A DNA stretch of 64,000 bases from an uncultured Acetobacteraceae bacterium (lineage in GTDB: Bacteria > Pseudomonadota > Alphaproteobacteria > Acetobacterales > Acetobacteraceae), in NCBI GenBank assembly GCA_903918195.1, contig CAIXDS010000258.1, positions 62,001 to 126,000 on the forward strand. Direction: 5' to 3'. Each line of letters begins with the position of its first letter. The first letter of the stretch is position 1. Position numbers and translations under genes: made by a program. The notes under the pieces were generated by a model, which made no database searches, was not told where the DNA came from, and saw nothing but the letters and a program-made list of their open reading frames with translations. This document shows positions 1 through 9,059 of the stretch, in pieces.

Positions 1-1
1 T

Positions 2-97
2 TACGAGGTGGTTCCCGACACTGGACGCAACGCCACAGCCGGTAACGTGACGGTGCTGCGTGTGTTCGGGCCGGGACAGTCGCGCGACCGCCTGTAG
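2..97 (+). CDS. C-terminal fragment of an unidentified protein (start outside window)
   Basis: An open frame enters from the left edge and ends at the TAG at 95-97, giving 31 residues that end in GPGQSRDRL. The fragment is polar, with no membrane segment or recognisable motif, so no function is assigned. It is convergent with the response regulator that ends at 180. That this is a gene rather than a chance frame rests only on the lack of stops and on its position; it could be noise. Confidence 0.35.
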   Translation, partial: YEVVPDTGRNATAGNVTVLRVFGPGQSRDRL

Positions 98-179
98 GCC
101 GGCCTACGCCGCTGAAATGGCCATCTAAAATGGCATGCTAAATAGCGCTATTGTGGTACTCCCGCCATCGGTGCCGCGA

Positions 180-836
180 TCACACCAGGTGCCGCTGGAA
201 CTTGACGATCGCCTGCGCCCGGCTGACCACGCCGAGCTTGCGCAGGATGGCGGTGACATGCGCCTTCACGGTCATTTCGCTGATCGAAAGGTCATAGGCG
301 ATCCGTTTGTTCGACTTGCCCTCGGCCACCAGATTGAGCACCTCGACCTGACGCGGCGTCAGCGGGCCGCTGAACGGGTCGTCGGCGATGCCGCGGTCGG
401 CTGGCCGCTCGCGCGCCGGGTCCGGCTCGCCGAGCAGTTCGCGGGGCAGGTAGATGCCGCCGGCGAACACCACCTGCAGGGCGGTGGCGATCAGGTCCTT
501 GGGTGACGATTTTGGAATGAACCCGGCGGCGCCGCAGGCGAGCGCCTGGCGCACCGTCTCGGCATCGTTCAGCGACGAGATGACCACCACCGGCGTCTGC
601 GGTACCCGGCCGCGCAGTGTCATCAGGTGCGACAGGCCGTGCGCGCCGGGCATGAACAGGTCGAGCAGGATCAGGTCGATGTCCTCGTGCGCCTCGGCCA
701 GGGCGAGCAGCTCGTCCACCCGGGTTGCCTCAAGACAGATCAGTTCCCAGCCGTCCACGCCGAAAAGCCCTTCCACCACGTCGCGAATGGCTTCGCGGAA
801 CAATGGATGATCATCGGCGATCAACACCTTGGGCAT
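180..836 (-). CDS. NarL/LuxR-family response regulator (AgmR/ExaE-like)
   Basis: A 218-residue two-component response regulator. The receiver domain (about 1-125) begins MPKVLIADDHPLFREA, carries the acidic pair D8/D9, the likely phosphorylated D59 in LLDLFMPG, and a conserved lysine in FIPKSSP. A GerE/LuxR-type helix-turn-helix follows near the C-terminus (LTPRQVEVLNLVAEGKSN, then SISEMTVKAHV). The frame can begin nine codons earlier at 863, but the family N-terminus fits the ATG at 836; neither start has a strong ribosome site. It is divergent from the PQQ alcohol dehydrogenase operon. Response regulators of this type (AgmR/ErbR, ExaE) are known to switch on PQQ ethanol oxidation in Pseudomonas, so control of the neighbouring operon is a reasonable inference. 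No histidine kinase gene is adjacent. Confidence 0.9.
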   Translation of the reverse strand: MPKVLIADDHPLFREAIRDVVEGLFGVDGWELICLEATRVDELLALAEAHEDIDLILLDLFMPGAHGLSHLMTLRGRVPQTPVVVISSLNDAETVRQALACGAAGFIPKSSPKDLIATALQVVFAGGIYLPRELLGEPDPARERPADRGIADDPFSGPLTPRQVEVLNLVAEGKSNKRIAYDLSISEMTVKAHVTAILRKLGVVSRAQAIVKFQRHLV

Positions 837-1068
837 GGACGGTTTTTCTCCAGTCTGTTGCATTCTATTACAACAGGCACCGTCATTCTAGCCGGCAGGC
901 GGGAAAATGGGCATGCGCACAACGTCGCATCGTGATAAGGCCTCTCTACGACCAAATGGTGATGGCGGGGAGGAGCTTTGAGCAATTATTAATCGAGCCT
1001 GGCGGCCCGGGGGAAATCCGGTGCCGATCGTCAACGAAAAAGCGCAGTCGCCTTGGAGGTCCAAGAAA

Positions 1069-2781
1069 ATGAAATCAACAGCCGCTGCCCTTTTGGGCGG
1101 TGTGGCACTCGGTATAGGGCTGATCGGAAGCCCCGGTGCCGCCATTGCCAATGACGGGGTGATCCAGGCTGCCGCCGACCCGAATGCCTGGGCGGTCAAT
1201 GGCCGCGGCTACGACAACACCCGTTTCAGCCCGCTCACCCAGATTACCACCGGGAATGTCGGCAAGCTCCGGCTCGCCTATTCCTTCCAGCTCGGCTCGC
1301 TGCGCTCCAATGAATCCACGCCGCTGGTGATCGGCGACACGCTGTATGTCTCCACCTCGTGGGGGCCGAAATACGTCTATGCGCTGGATGCTGCTACCGG
1401 CGCGCAGAAGTGGAAATACGAGCCCGAAATTCCTGACGACGTGCTCCAGTTCGCCTGCTGCGACGTGAACAACCGCGGCGTCACCTACGCCGACGGCAAG
1501 ATTTTCGTTGGCCGGCTCGACGGTTTCCTGGCGGCGTTGGACGCCAAGACCGGCAAGGAACTGTGGTCGACCCAGGTGGTTGACTACAAGCAGGGCTCGG
1601 TGATCACCTCGCCGCCGCTGGTGGTGAAGAACCTGGTGATTACCGGCTTCGGCGGCGGCGAATACGGCGCCCGCGGCAGCCTGCAGGCGTATGATATCAC
1701 TACCGGCAAGCAGGTCTGGAAGACCTGGACCGTGCCGGGCCCGGGTGAGCCCGGCAACGAGACCTGGAAGGGCGATTCCTGGCAGCACGGCGGCGGCGCC
1801 CCCTGGCTTGTCGGCTCCTACGACCCGCACACCAACACGGTGTTCTGGGGCACCAGCAACCCGGGTCCGTGGAACACCGCGGTGCGCAGCTCCGGCAACT
1901 CCGATTACGGCAAGCTCACCAACCTCTACACGGCGAGCACGCTGGCGCTCGATGCCGATACCGGTCACATCAAGTGGCACCTGCAGACCACCCCGGAAGA
2001 TGCCTGGGACTATGACGGGGTGAACGAACTGGTGCTGGCCGATCTCACCATTGGCGGGGCCAAGGTGCCGGCCATGCTGAAGGCCGACCGCAACGGGTTT
2101 TTCTATGTGGCCAACCGCGAGACCGGCAAGCTGATCTCGGCCGAGCCGTACGTGCCGCAGAACTGGGCGAAGAGCATCGACATCGCCACCACCCGGCCGG
2201 TCGAAATCCCGGATATGCGCCCGCGCCTGGACCACAAGGTCAGCAATGTCTGCCCCAATTTGATCGGTGGCAAGAACTGGCAGCCGATGTCGTTCAATCC
2301 CAACACGGGCTTCGTGTATATCCCCAGCAACAACGTCTGCATGGACTGGGCGGTCAGCGAGGTTAATTACCACCGCGGCGTGTTCTATCTCGGCGCCGAG
2401 TTCCCGGTGCGGGAAGGGCCGGGCGGCTATCTCGGCGAGATCATGGCCTGGGACCCGGTGGCGCAGAAGAAGGTGTGGGGTGTAAAGGAAGACCTGCCGT
2501 TCAACGGCGGCACGCTGAGCACCGCGGGCGGGCTGGTCTTCTACGGCAACCTGCATGGGTTCTTTAAGGCGCTGGACGCCAAGTCCGGTGCCGAATTGTG
2601 GAAACTGCAGCTCGGCAGCGGCATCGGCGCGGCGCCGATTTCCTACGCGGTGGGCGGCAAGCAATACATCGCCGTGGTGGTCGGCCGCACCGCTTCCATC
2701 CCGGCCTTCCTCGGCGAGGTCGGCACCCGCATGGTTGCGGCCTCGCCAGAAGGCGGGGCGTTGTTTGTCTTCACGCAATAA
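1069..2781 (+). CDS. PQQ-dependent alcohol dehydrogenase, probable lanthanide-dependent type
   Basis: A 570-residue periplasmic quinoprotein of the methanol/ethanol dehydrogenase family that oxidises alcohols to aldehydes. The ATG at 1069 is preceded by GGAGGT at 1055-1060 and opens a signal peptide (MKSTAAALLGG...GAAIA); an upstream GTG at 1021 is less likely. The sequence shows the adjacent cysteine pair C130-C131 (FACCDVNNRG) that forms the family's vicinal disulfide, and likely metal ligands E198 (GGGEYGARG), N264 (GTSNPGPWN) and the catalytic D314 in WDYDG. D316, two residues after the catalytic Asp, is the extra aspartate known from XoxF, ExaF and PedH enzymes, which use lanthanides instead of calcium. 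There is no CxxCH haem motif, so electrons must go to a separate cytochrome, most likely the domain encoded by the next gene 23 bases downstream. Confidence 0.93.
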   Translation: MKSTAAALLGGVALGIGLIGSPGAAIANDGVIQAAADPNAWAVNGRGYDNTRFSPLTQITTGNVGKLRLAYSFQLGSLRSNESTPLVIGDTLYVSTSWGPKYVYALDAATGAQKWKYEPEIPDDVLQFACCDVNNRGVTYADGKIFVGRLDGFLAALDAKTGKELWSTQVVDYKQGSVITSPPLVVKNLVITGFGGGEYGARGSLQAYDITTGKQVWKTWTVPGPGEPGNETWKGDSWQHGGGAPWLVGSYDPHTNTVFWGTSNPGPWNTAVRSSGNSDYGKLTNLYTASTLALDADTGHIKWHLQTTPEDAWDYDGVNELVLADLTIGGAKVPAMLKADRNGFFYVANRETGKLISAEPYVPQNWAKSIDIATTRPVEIPDMRPRLDHKVSNVCPNLIGGKNWQPMSFNPNTGFVYIPSNNVCMDWAVSEVNYHRGVFYLGAEFPVREGPGGYLGEIMAWDPVAQKKVWGVKEDLPFNGGTLSTAGGLVFYGNLHGFFKALDAKSGAELWKLQLGSGIGAAPISYAVGGKQYIAVVVGRTASIPAFLGEVGTRMVAASPEGGALFVFTQ

Positions 2782-2804
2782 CTGACCAAGGGAGGTCCTT
2801 AAAG

Positions 2805-4121
2805 ATGCAACGCGATCGAAACGCTGGCGTAACGCCGACGCAGGCTGGCACGCCTGCCCACCGACGACGTCCAACGGTGCGGGCGCGTTGCCGATCCGCA
2901 CTGCTCGCGGCGGTTCCGTTCCTGGCCGCCATGGGCCTGGCCACCGCTCTGCCGGGCGCTCCGGCAGCGGCGGCCGCCATGGCCGTGGCAGCGCCGGCGC
3001 ACGCGCCGCTGCGGGTCTGTGCGGACCCGGACAACCTGCCCTTCAGCAGCGCCGAGGGCAGCGTGCGCGGGCTGTCGCTGGAGATCGCGCAACTGGTGGC
3101 CGACGCGCTCGGGCGGTCGCTGGAGCCGGTCTGGACCGTGACCATCTTCGGCAAGCGGTCGCTGCGCACGACCCTGCTGGCCGGGCAGTGCGACGCCTTC
3201 GTCGGGCTGCCCGAGACCACCGACTTCATGGGCAAGCGGCTGATCTACTCGCAGCCTCTGTTCACCATGGGCTATGCGCTGGTGCTGCCGGCGGACCGTG
3301 ATGCGCACGGTCTCGCCGACCTCGACGGCAAGCGCGTCGGCGTGCAGTTCGCCACCTCGCCGCAGAGCCTGCTGGCGACCCGCCCGGCGGTGACGGCGGT
3401 GACCTTCATGGACCCCGGGGCTGCGGTGGCCGCGCTGGCACGCGGCGAGCTTGACGCCGCGTTCGTGTGGGGGCCGGTGGCGGGCTATCTCGACCATACG
3501 GAACTGGCCGGCCGCTTCCATATCGTTCCGGTCGCCGGAGAGGATATGCAGTGGCCGGTCGGCATCGGCTTCGCCCGCGATCAGACCGCATTGCGTGACG
3601 CGGTCGATGGCGTGCTTGCCGGCCTGGGCGACGCGATCGGCCAGGTCGCGCAGAAATACGGCCTGCCGACCCAGGCGCCGGTCCGCTTCGCCGCCGCGGA
3701 TCGCGACTGGCCGGCCGCGCGGGAACCCGCCCGCGCGTGGGGGCCTGAGGGCGGGCGGATCGTGCTGGCCGCTGCCACCACGGAGGGGGAGCCGGCCAGC
3801 GCTTCCTCCAATCAGCTCGCCCTGGCGCGGCCGACGGGGCCGATCGATATGGGCGAGATGAGCGCCGAGGCGGTGCAGGGGCGCTCGATCTTCAACGGCA
3901 TCTGTTCGCACTGCCACGGACCGAACGCCGAGCAGGCGGTGTCGCGGATCAACCTGCGGCTGCTGCAGCGCCGCTACGGCGAGAAGATGGACGATGTCTT
4001 CATCTACACCGTCACGCATGGCCGCCCGTCGAAAGGCATGCCGAACTGGAGCGGCATCCTGACCGATGACGACTTCGTCAAGATCCGCGCTTTCCTGCAC
4101 ACCGTGCAGCAGAGCGAGTAA
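2805..4121 (+). CDS. Fused XoxJ/MxaJ-like periplasmic binding protein and c-type cytochrome
   Basis: A 438-residue secreted protein with two parts. After a long N-terminal export segment ending near APAHA (about residue 66), residues about 68-305 form a family 3 solute-binding domain (PLRVCADPDNLPFSS) like the MxaJ/XoxJ proteins found beside PQQ dehydrogenases. After an Ala-rich linker, residues about 345-438 form a small cytochrome c with haem motif C367-S-H-C370-H371 and likely axial M412 (KGMPNW). GGAGGT at 2791-2796 sets the ATG at 2805. In methanol-oxidation systems J and the cytochrome G are separate genes; here they are one chain, directly after the dehydrogenase. The likely role is to bind the dehydrogenase and accept its electrons. 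The role of the J domain is not settled in the family. Confidence 0.88.
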   Translation: MQRDRNAGVTPTQAGTPAHRRRPTVRARCRSALLAAVPFLAAMGLATALPGAPAAAAAMAVAAPAHAPLRVCADPDNLPFSSAEGSVRGLSLEIAQLVADALGRSLEPVWTVTIFGKRSLRTTLLAGQCDAFVGLPETTDFMGKRLIYSQPLFTMGYALVLPADRDAHGLADLDGKRVGVQFATSPQSLLATRPAVTAVTFMDPGAAVAALARGELDAAFVWGPVAGYLDHTELAGRFHIVPVAGEDMQWPVGIGFARDQTALRDAVDGVLAGLGDAIGQVAQKYGLPTQAPVRFAAADRDWPAAREPARAWGPEGGRIVLAAATTEGEPASASSNQLALARPTGPIDMGEMSAEAVQGRSIFNGICSHCHGPNAEQAVSRINLRLLQRRYGEKMDDVFIYTVTHGRPSKGMPNWSGILTDDDFVKIRAFLHTVQQSE

Positions 4122-4197
4122 AACAAAACGGCCGGCCTGACCGCCGGGGGCGGCGGCCGGAATTGACCGACCAAATCAAATAAGGAGGAGAGAATCC

Positions 4198-5718
4198 ATG
4201 GTTGAAAAGACCCTCGCAGAGGTCGCGCAGAGCATCGCCCTGCGCTCGCATTACGACAACTGGATCGGTGGCAAATGGGTGCCGCCGGTGCAGGGGCGGA
4301 CCTTCGAGAACGTCTCGCCGATCAGCGGCAAAGTGGTCAGCGTGCATGCCCGCTCCACCGCCGAGGATATCGAGCTGGCGCTGGATGCCGCGCACGCGGC
4401 CAAGGATGCCTGGGCCAACACCAGCCCGGCCCAGCGCGCCCAGGTGCTGAACCGGATCGCTGACCTGGTCGAGTCCAAGCTTGACCTGCTCGCCACCGTC
4501 GAGACGATCGACAACGGCAAGCCGATCCGCGAAACCAAGGCCGCCGACCTGCCGCTGGCGGTGGACCATTTCCGCTACTTCGCCGGCTGCATCCGCGCCC
4601 AGGAAGGCAGCCTCGCCGAGATCGACGGCGACACCATCGCCTATCATTTCCACGAGCCGCTCGGCGTGGTCGGCCAGATCATTCCCTGGAACTTCCCGCT
4701 GCTGATGGCGATCTGGAAGCTTGCCCCGGCGCTGGCTGCGGGCAACTGCGTCGTGCTCAAACCGGCCGAGCAGACGCCGCTGGCGATCCTGGTGCTGGTC
4801 GAGGCGATCGGCGACCTGCTGCCGCCCGGCGTGCTCAACGTGGTCACCGGCTTCGGCCTGGAGGCGGGCAAGCCGCTGGCGCAGAGCAAGCGGATCGCCA
4901 AGATCGCCTTCACCGGCGAAACCACCACCGGCCGGCTGATTATGCAGTACGCGTCGGAGAACCTCATTCCGGTGACGCTGGAGCTGGGCGGCAAGTCGCC
5001 GAACATCTTCTTCGCCGACGTGCTGGCCGAGGACGACGACTTCCTCGACAAGGCGCTCGAGGGCTTCACCATGTTCGCGCTCAACCAGGGCGAGGTCTGC
5101 ACCTGCCCGTCGCGCGCGCTGGTGCATGAGAGCATCTACGACCGCTTCATCGAGCGCGCACTGCACCGGGTGGCGAAGGTGGTGCAGGGCAATCCGCTTG
5201 ATCCGGTCACCATGCTCGGCGCGCAGGCCAGTTCCGAGCAGCTCGAGAAGATTCTATCCTATATCGAAATCGGCAAGCAGGAGGGTGCCAAGGTGCTCGC
5301 CGGCGGCGGGCAGGCCCATCTGGGCGGCGAACTGGAAGGCGGCTACTACGTCCGCCCCACCGTGTTCGAGGGCCACAACCAGATGCGGATCTTCCAGGAG
5401 GAGATCTTCGGTCCGGTGCTGTCGGTCACGACCTTCCGCAATGACGAGGAAGCGCTAGCGATCGCCAATGACACCAAATACGGCCTGGGTGCCGGGATCT
5501 GGTCGCGCGACGGCAACCGCGCCTATCGATTCGGCCGCGCCATCCAGGCCGGCCGCGTCTGGACCAACTGCTACCATCTCTATCCGGCGCATGCGGCGTT
5601 CGGTGGCTACAAGCAGTCCGGGGTCGGCCGCGAGACCCACAAGATGATGCTCGATCACTACCAGCAGACCAAGAACCTGCTGGTCAGCTACAGCCCCAAG
5701 GCGCTGGGCTTCTTCTGA
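4198..5718 (+). CDS. NAD-dependent aldehyde dehydrogenase (ExaC/AldA-like)
   Basis: A 506-residue cytosolic aldehyde dehydrogenase, the usual length for the acetaldehyde dehydrogenase II group. Visible signatures are the cofactor-site segment [21 protein letters not shown], the general base E262 in LELGGKSPN, and the catalytic C301 in [11 protein letters not shown] (aligned with the middle Cys of the classic NQGQCCC motif). AAGGAGGAG sits just before the ATG at 4198. It is the third gene of the alcohol-oxidation operon and would convert the aldehyde made in the periplasm to the acid. The substrate cannot be told from sequence alone. Confidence 0.95.
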   Translation: MVEKTLAEVAQSIALRSHYDNWIGGKWVPPVQGRTFENVSPISGKVVSVHARSTAEDIELALDAAHAAKDAWANTSPAQRAQVLNRIADLVESKLDLLATVETIDNGKPIRETKAADLPLAVDHFRYFAGCIRAQEGSLAEIDGDTIAYHFHEPLGVVGQIIPWNFPLLMAIWKLAPALAAGNCVVLKPAEQTPLAILVLVEAIGDLLPPGVLNVVTGFGLEAGKPLAQSKRIAKIAFTGETTTGRLIMQYASENLIPVTLELGGKSPNIFFADVLAEDDDFLDKALEGFTMFALNQGEVCTCPSRALVHESIYDRFIERALHRVAKVVQGNPLDPVTMLGAQASSEQLEKILSYIEIGKQEGAKVLAGGGQAHLGGELEGGYYVRPTVFEGHNQMRIFQEEIFGPVLSVTTFRNDEEALAIANDTKYGLGAGIWSRDGNRAYRFGRAIQAGRVWTNCYHLYPAHAAFGGYKQSGVGRETHKMMLDHYQQTKNLLVSYSPKALGFF

Positions 5719-5791
5719 CCGCGGCCGGGCGGGGCCCGATCGGGTCTCGCTCTGCTGCCCTCCCTGGTGCAGCACGCGGCCAAGCGAGACA

Positions 5792-5829
5792 AAATCCGCA
5801 GGTCCGGCATGGTCCTGCGGATTTCGTTT
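5792..5829 (+). terminator. Hairpin at the end of the alcohol oxidation operon
   Basis: An 11-base perfect inverted repeat, AAATCCGCAGG at 5792-5802 and CCTGCGGATTT at 5814-5824, with an 11-base loop, followed by CGTTTC. It lies 74 bases after the aldehyde dehydrogenase stop. The trailing T-run is short, so it is a probable rather than classic intrinsic terminator. Confidence 0.55.
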
Positions 5830-5923
5830 CCAGACGCATGGCTGCCTTATTTTCCAACTGGTGGCGCCACGACCCATCCGGACGACGTCCGGCTTGTACC
5901 GGTGTGGGCCAAGCGGGAACGGC

Positions 5924-7351
5924 ATGCAGGTACGACGGACCCTCACACGCAAGCTGCAGCGGTATGTCGTGGCGGCCACGCTCATTCTTGCCGCGCCGGT
6001 CGCTGCGCCGGCCGCGAGTCCGGAGGGAGATTCGAGTGTCTACCACAACACCCGCTACCTGGATGATTTCTCCTATCTCGCCGATCCGGCCCGGTCGAAT
6101 GACTTCTGGGATGGCGTGAAATACATCCGCCTGGGCGACGACCCGTATGGTCAGGGCATCCCCTGGCTCAGTCTTGGCGGCGAACTGCGCGAGCGCGACG
6201 AGACCTATACCTATCCCAATTTCGGCATCAAGGCGCCGGTGCGCGACAATTACGTCCTGCACCGGCTGTTGCTGCATGCCGATCTGCATGCCAGCGACTA
6301 CATCCGCGCCTTTCTGCAGCTCGGCGACTTCAACCGCCTGGATGCGCGCGCCGTGCCGTCGACCACCGATATCGACCAGCTCGACGTGATGCAGGGCTTC
6401 GTCGATGTCCACGGCCCCATGCCGCTCGGTGACGAACTCACGCTGCGCGGCGGCCGGCAGGAAGTGCTGCTCGGCTTCCAGCGCCTGGTTGCCGTGCGGG
6501 AAGGAGCGAACATCCGGCGCAGCTTCGACGGGCTGCGGATGTTCGACACATGGAACGACGTCACGGTCAACGTGTTCGCCCTTCGTCCTGTTCAGAACGA
6601 GATCGGCGCCTTTACCGATTACCCGAACCTGAGACAGTCACTCTGGGGCACCTATGCCACCGTGCCGGTCTGGGGTGCGCTGAACGCCGATCTCTATTGG
6701 CTCGGCTACGAGAACGACCACGCCACGTTCCGCGGCAAGACCGGTGAGGAGCGGCTCCAGTCCTTTGGCACCCGCCTGTTCGGCAAGGCGGGCGGATGGG
6801 ACTGGAACGAGGAGGCCGTGTTGCAGGGCGGCAGCTTTCGCGACCAGGACGTCGCCGCCTGGATGGTCGCCTCGATTGTCGGCTACACCTTCCGCGACCT
6901 TTCCTGGCAGCCGCGGATCGGCCTTGAAGGCAACGCCAGCAGCGGCGACAATCCCCGCAGCGGCACGATCGGCACCTATAACGGTCTTTACCCGCGCCTG
7001 CCCTATTTTGCCGAGACCTCCCTGCTGGTGCCCAGCAACGTCTACGACGTCCGCCCCGTCTTCAGCTTCAAGCCGCTGCCCGACGTGACGGTGGTGGCGG
7101 GGGTGGATTCGCTGTGGCGCACCTCCACGCGGGACGCGCTGTATGGCAACGGGATGGTCCCGTATCCCGGGACGGCGAAGGCGACCGGCAGACGGGTGGG
7201 CACCGAGGCGTCGCTCGACATCCGCTGGCGGTTCGACCAGCACCTGACGTTTGGCGCCATCTATGCGCGTTTCCTGGTCGGGCCGGCGCTGACGGAAGCG
7301 CTCGGCCACAACGTGAACTATGGCGTGCTGTTCGCAACGTACAAGTTCTGA
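5924..7351 (+). CDS. Alginate-export family outer-membrane porin
   Basis: A 475-residue protein with a signal peptide (MQVRRTLTRKLQRY... APAAS) followed by an all-beta sequence with alternating polar and aromatic residues. Segments such as LSLGGELRERDETY, YVLHRLLLHADLH and LTLRGGRQEVLLGF match the alginate_export (AlgE-like) beta-barrel family. The ATG at 5924 was chosen because the signal peptide begins there; the frame extends upstream to a GTG at 5861. It probably forms an outer-membrane channel. Members are often found in PQQ alcohol clusters, but the solute is unknown, and the terminator-like hairpin upstream suggests it has its own promoter. Confidence 0.8.
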   Translation: MQVRRTLTRKLQRYVVAATLILAAPVAAPAASPEGDSSVYHNTRYLDDFSYLADPARSNDFWDGVKYIRLGDDPYGQGIPWLSLGGELRERDETYTYPNFGIKAPVRDNYVLHRLLLHADLHASDYIRAFLQLGDFNRLDARAVPSTTDIDQLDVMQGFVDVHGPMPLGDELTLRGGRQEVLLGFQRLVAVREGANIRRSFDGLRMFDTWNDVTVNVFALRPVQNEIGAFTDYPNLRQSLWGTYATVPVWGALNADLYWLGYENDHATFRGKTGEERLQSFGTRLFGKAGGWDWNEEAVLQGGSFRDQDVAAWMVASIVGYTFRDLSWQPRIGLEGNASSGDNPRSGTIGTYNGLYPRLPYFAETSLLVPSNVYDVRPVFSFKPLPDVTVVAGVDSLWRTSTRDALYGNGMVPYPGTAKATGRRVGTEASLDIRWRFDQHLTFGAIYARFLVGPALTEALGHNVNYGVLFATYKF

Positions 7352-7416
7352 ACAGCAGAATTGCGGGTTCCCGGGGTGGGCTTGAACGGCCGGGGGCGGT
7401 GGGTCATGCTGGCGGC

Positions 7417-8223
7417 ATGCAACGTCCACAGCCGGCCCAGGCCGAAGTGACTTGTTCCCAGGTCCTGCCGGCGGCGCTGGAGGTGCAGGGCGTGAGCCAC
7501 GCCTATGGCGCGCGCATGGCGCTGGACAATGTGAGCCTGACCGTGCCGCAGGCGCGCTTCACCGTTCTGCTGGGGCTGAATGGCGCCGGCAAGACGACGC
7601 TGTTCTCGTTGGTCACGCGGCTGTTCCATACAAGGCAGGGCAGCATCCGCGTGCTCGGCCATCGGGTGGACCAGGCGCCGGGCGAGGCGCTGCGGTTGCT
7701 CGGCGTGGTGTTCCAGGCGCGCACGCTGGATCTGGATTTGTCAGTCCGCGAGAACCTGCTGTACCACGCCGCCCTGCACGGCATTGGCGGGCGGGCGGCA
7801 CGGCGGCAGGCCGATGCGGCCTTGCAGGAGGTGGAACTGGCTGGGCGCGCGCGCGATCCGGCCCGGCGTCTGTCGGGCGGGCAGATGCGGCGGGTGGAGA
7901 TTGCCCGCGCGCTGATGCACCGGCCGCGCCTGCTGGTGCTCGACGAGCCGACGGTCGGTCTTGATGTCGCTGCGAGGGCGGCGATTCTGCGCCACGTGCG
8001 CGGGCTGGTGCGCGAGCGCGGTGTGGCGGTGCTGTGGGCGACGCATCTGCTGGACGAGATCGAAGCGGATGATTTGATCGTGGTGCTGCACAAGGGGCGC
8101 GTGCTGGCGGCGGGAGAAATCGGCCATGTGGTGGCGGAGAGCGGTGCTGCCGACATTCATGACGCCTTCAGCCGATTGACGGGGGAAGCACGGGTGACCG
8201 GGGAAGCGCAGGAGAAAACATGA
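7417..8223 (+). CDS. ABC transporter ATP-binding protein, PQQ-alcohol-system (PedB-like) type
   Basis: A 268-residue ABC ATPase with Walker A GLNGAGKTT, signature LSGGQMRRVEIARAL, Walker B LLVLDEPTVGLD and switch histidine in WATHLLDE. It resembles the ABC-2 type exporter ATPases found in PQQ-dependent alcohol gene clusters, such as PedB of Pseudomonas putida, whose transporter PedA1A2BC has been linked to growth at low lanthanide. The start is placed at the ATG at 7417; the frame is open upstream to 7114 but that part overlaps the porin gene. The gene overlaps the permease by four bases (ATGA), indicating translational coupling. Confidence 0.9.
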   Translation: MQRPQPAQAEVTCSQVLPAALEVQGVSHAYGARMALDNVSLTVPQARFTVLLGLNGAGKTTLFSLVTRLFHTRQGSIRVLGHRVDQAPGEALRLLGVVFQARTLDLDLSVRENLLYHAALHGIGGRAARRQADAALQEVELAGRARDPARRLSGGQMRRVEIARALMHRPRLLVLDEPTVGLDVAARAAILRHVRGLVRERGVAVLWATHLLDEIEADDLIVVLHKGRVLAAGEIGHVVAESGAADIHDAFSRLTGEARVTGEAQEKT

Positions 8224-9059
8224 GCGCCGGCGCTGAGGTTGAAACAGGATTTGGCGCCGGGCAGTACCTGATCTGCCTGCGCGGCATCGTCTGGCGGGAG
8301 GCGCTGCGCTTCGTGCACCAGCGCGAGCGTTTCGTCTCGGCACTGGTGCGCCCGCTGGTGTGGCTGTTCATCTTCGCCGCCGGGTTCCGTCAGATCCTCG
8401 GCGTTTCCATCATCCCGCCTTACGAGACCTACGTGCTTTACGAGGTCTACGTCACCCCCGGGCTGATCGCGATGATCCAGCTGTTCAACGGCATGCAGTC
8501 CTCGTTGTCGATGGTCTATGACCGCGAGATGGGCAACATGCGCATGCTGCTGGTGAGCCCGTTCCCGCGCTGGTTCCTGCTGGTCGGCAAGCTGCTGGCG
8601 AGCACCGCGGTGTCGGTGCTGCAGGTCTATGTGTTTCTCATCATCGCCTGGCTGTGGGGGGTGGAAGTGCCGCCGCTCGGCTGGCTCAGCGTGCTGCCGG
8701 CGCTGCTGCTGTGCGGGATGATGCTTGGTGCGCTCGGCATGCTGCTGTCCTCGGCGATCCGCCAGTTGGAGAATTTCGCCGGGGTGATGAATTTCGTGAT
8801 CTTTCCGATGTTCTTTGCATCCTCGGCGCTGTACCCGCTGTGGCTGGTCGAGCAGTCGAGCCCGGTGGTCTATGCCATCTGCCGGCTGAATCCGTTCACC
8901 TATGCCATCGAGCTGATCCGCTTTTCCCTCTACGCCGAGGTGAACCCGATGGCCCTGGCAGTGGTCGCGGGCGCGGCGGTGCTGTTCACCGCGGGCGCGG
9001 TCCTGGCCTACGATCCGGCGCGCGGCCTGATCGCCCGCCGCGGTGGAGGCGGCGCATGA
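8220..9059 (+). CDS. ABC-2 type permease, PQQ-alcohol-system (PedC-like) type
   Basis: A 279-residue inner-membrane protein with about six hydrophobic segments, for example LVRPLVWLFIFAAGF, VLQVYVFLIIAWLWG and NFAGVMNFVIFPMFF. The conserved ABC-2 region (YDREMGNMRMLLVSPFPRW) identifies the permease partner of the ATPase encoded just upstream. The start ATG overlaps the ATPase stop and its own stop overlaps the next start, so the three genes 7417-11359 form one coupled operon. The direction and cargo of transport are not shown by sequence; metal-related or cofactor-related transport is inferred from the context. Confidence 0.9.
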   Translation: MSAGAEVETGFGAGQYLICLRGIVWREALRFVHQRERFVSALVRPLVWLFIFAAGFRQILGVSIIPPYETYVLYEVYVTPGLIAMIQLFNGMQSSLSMVYDREMGNMRMLLVSPFPRWFLLVGKLLASTAVSVLQVYVFLIIAWLWGVEVPPLGWLSVLPALLLCGMMLGALGMLLSSAIRQLENFAGVMNFVIFPMFFASSALYPLWLVEQSSPVVYAICRLNPFTYAIELIRFSLYAEVNPMALAVVAGAAVLFTAGAVLAYDPARGLIARRGGGGA

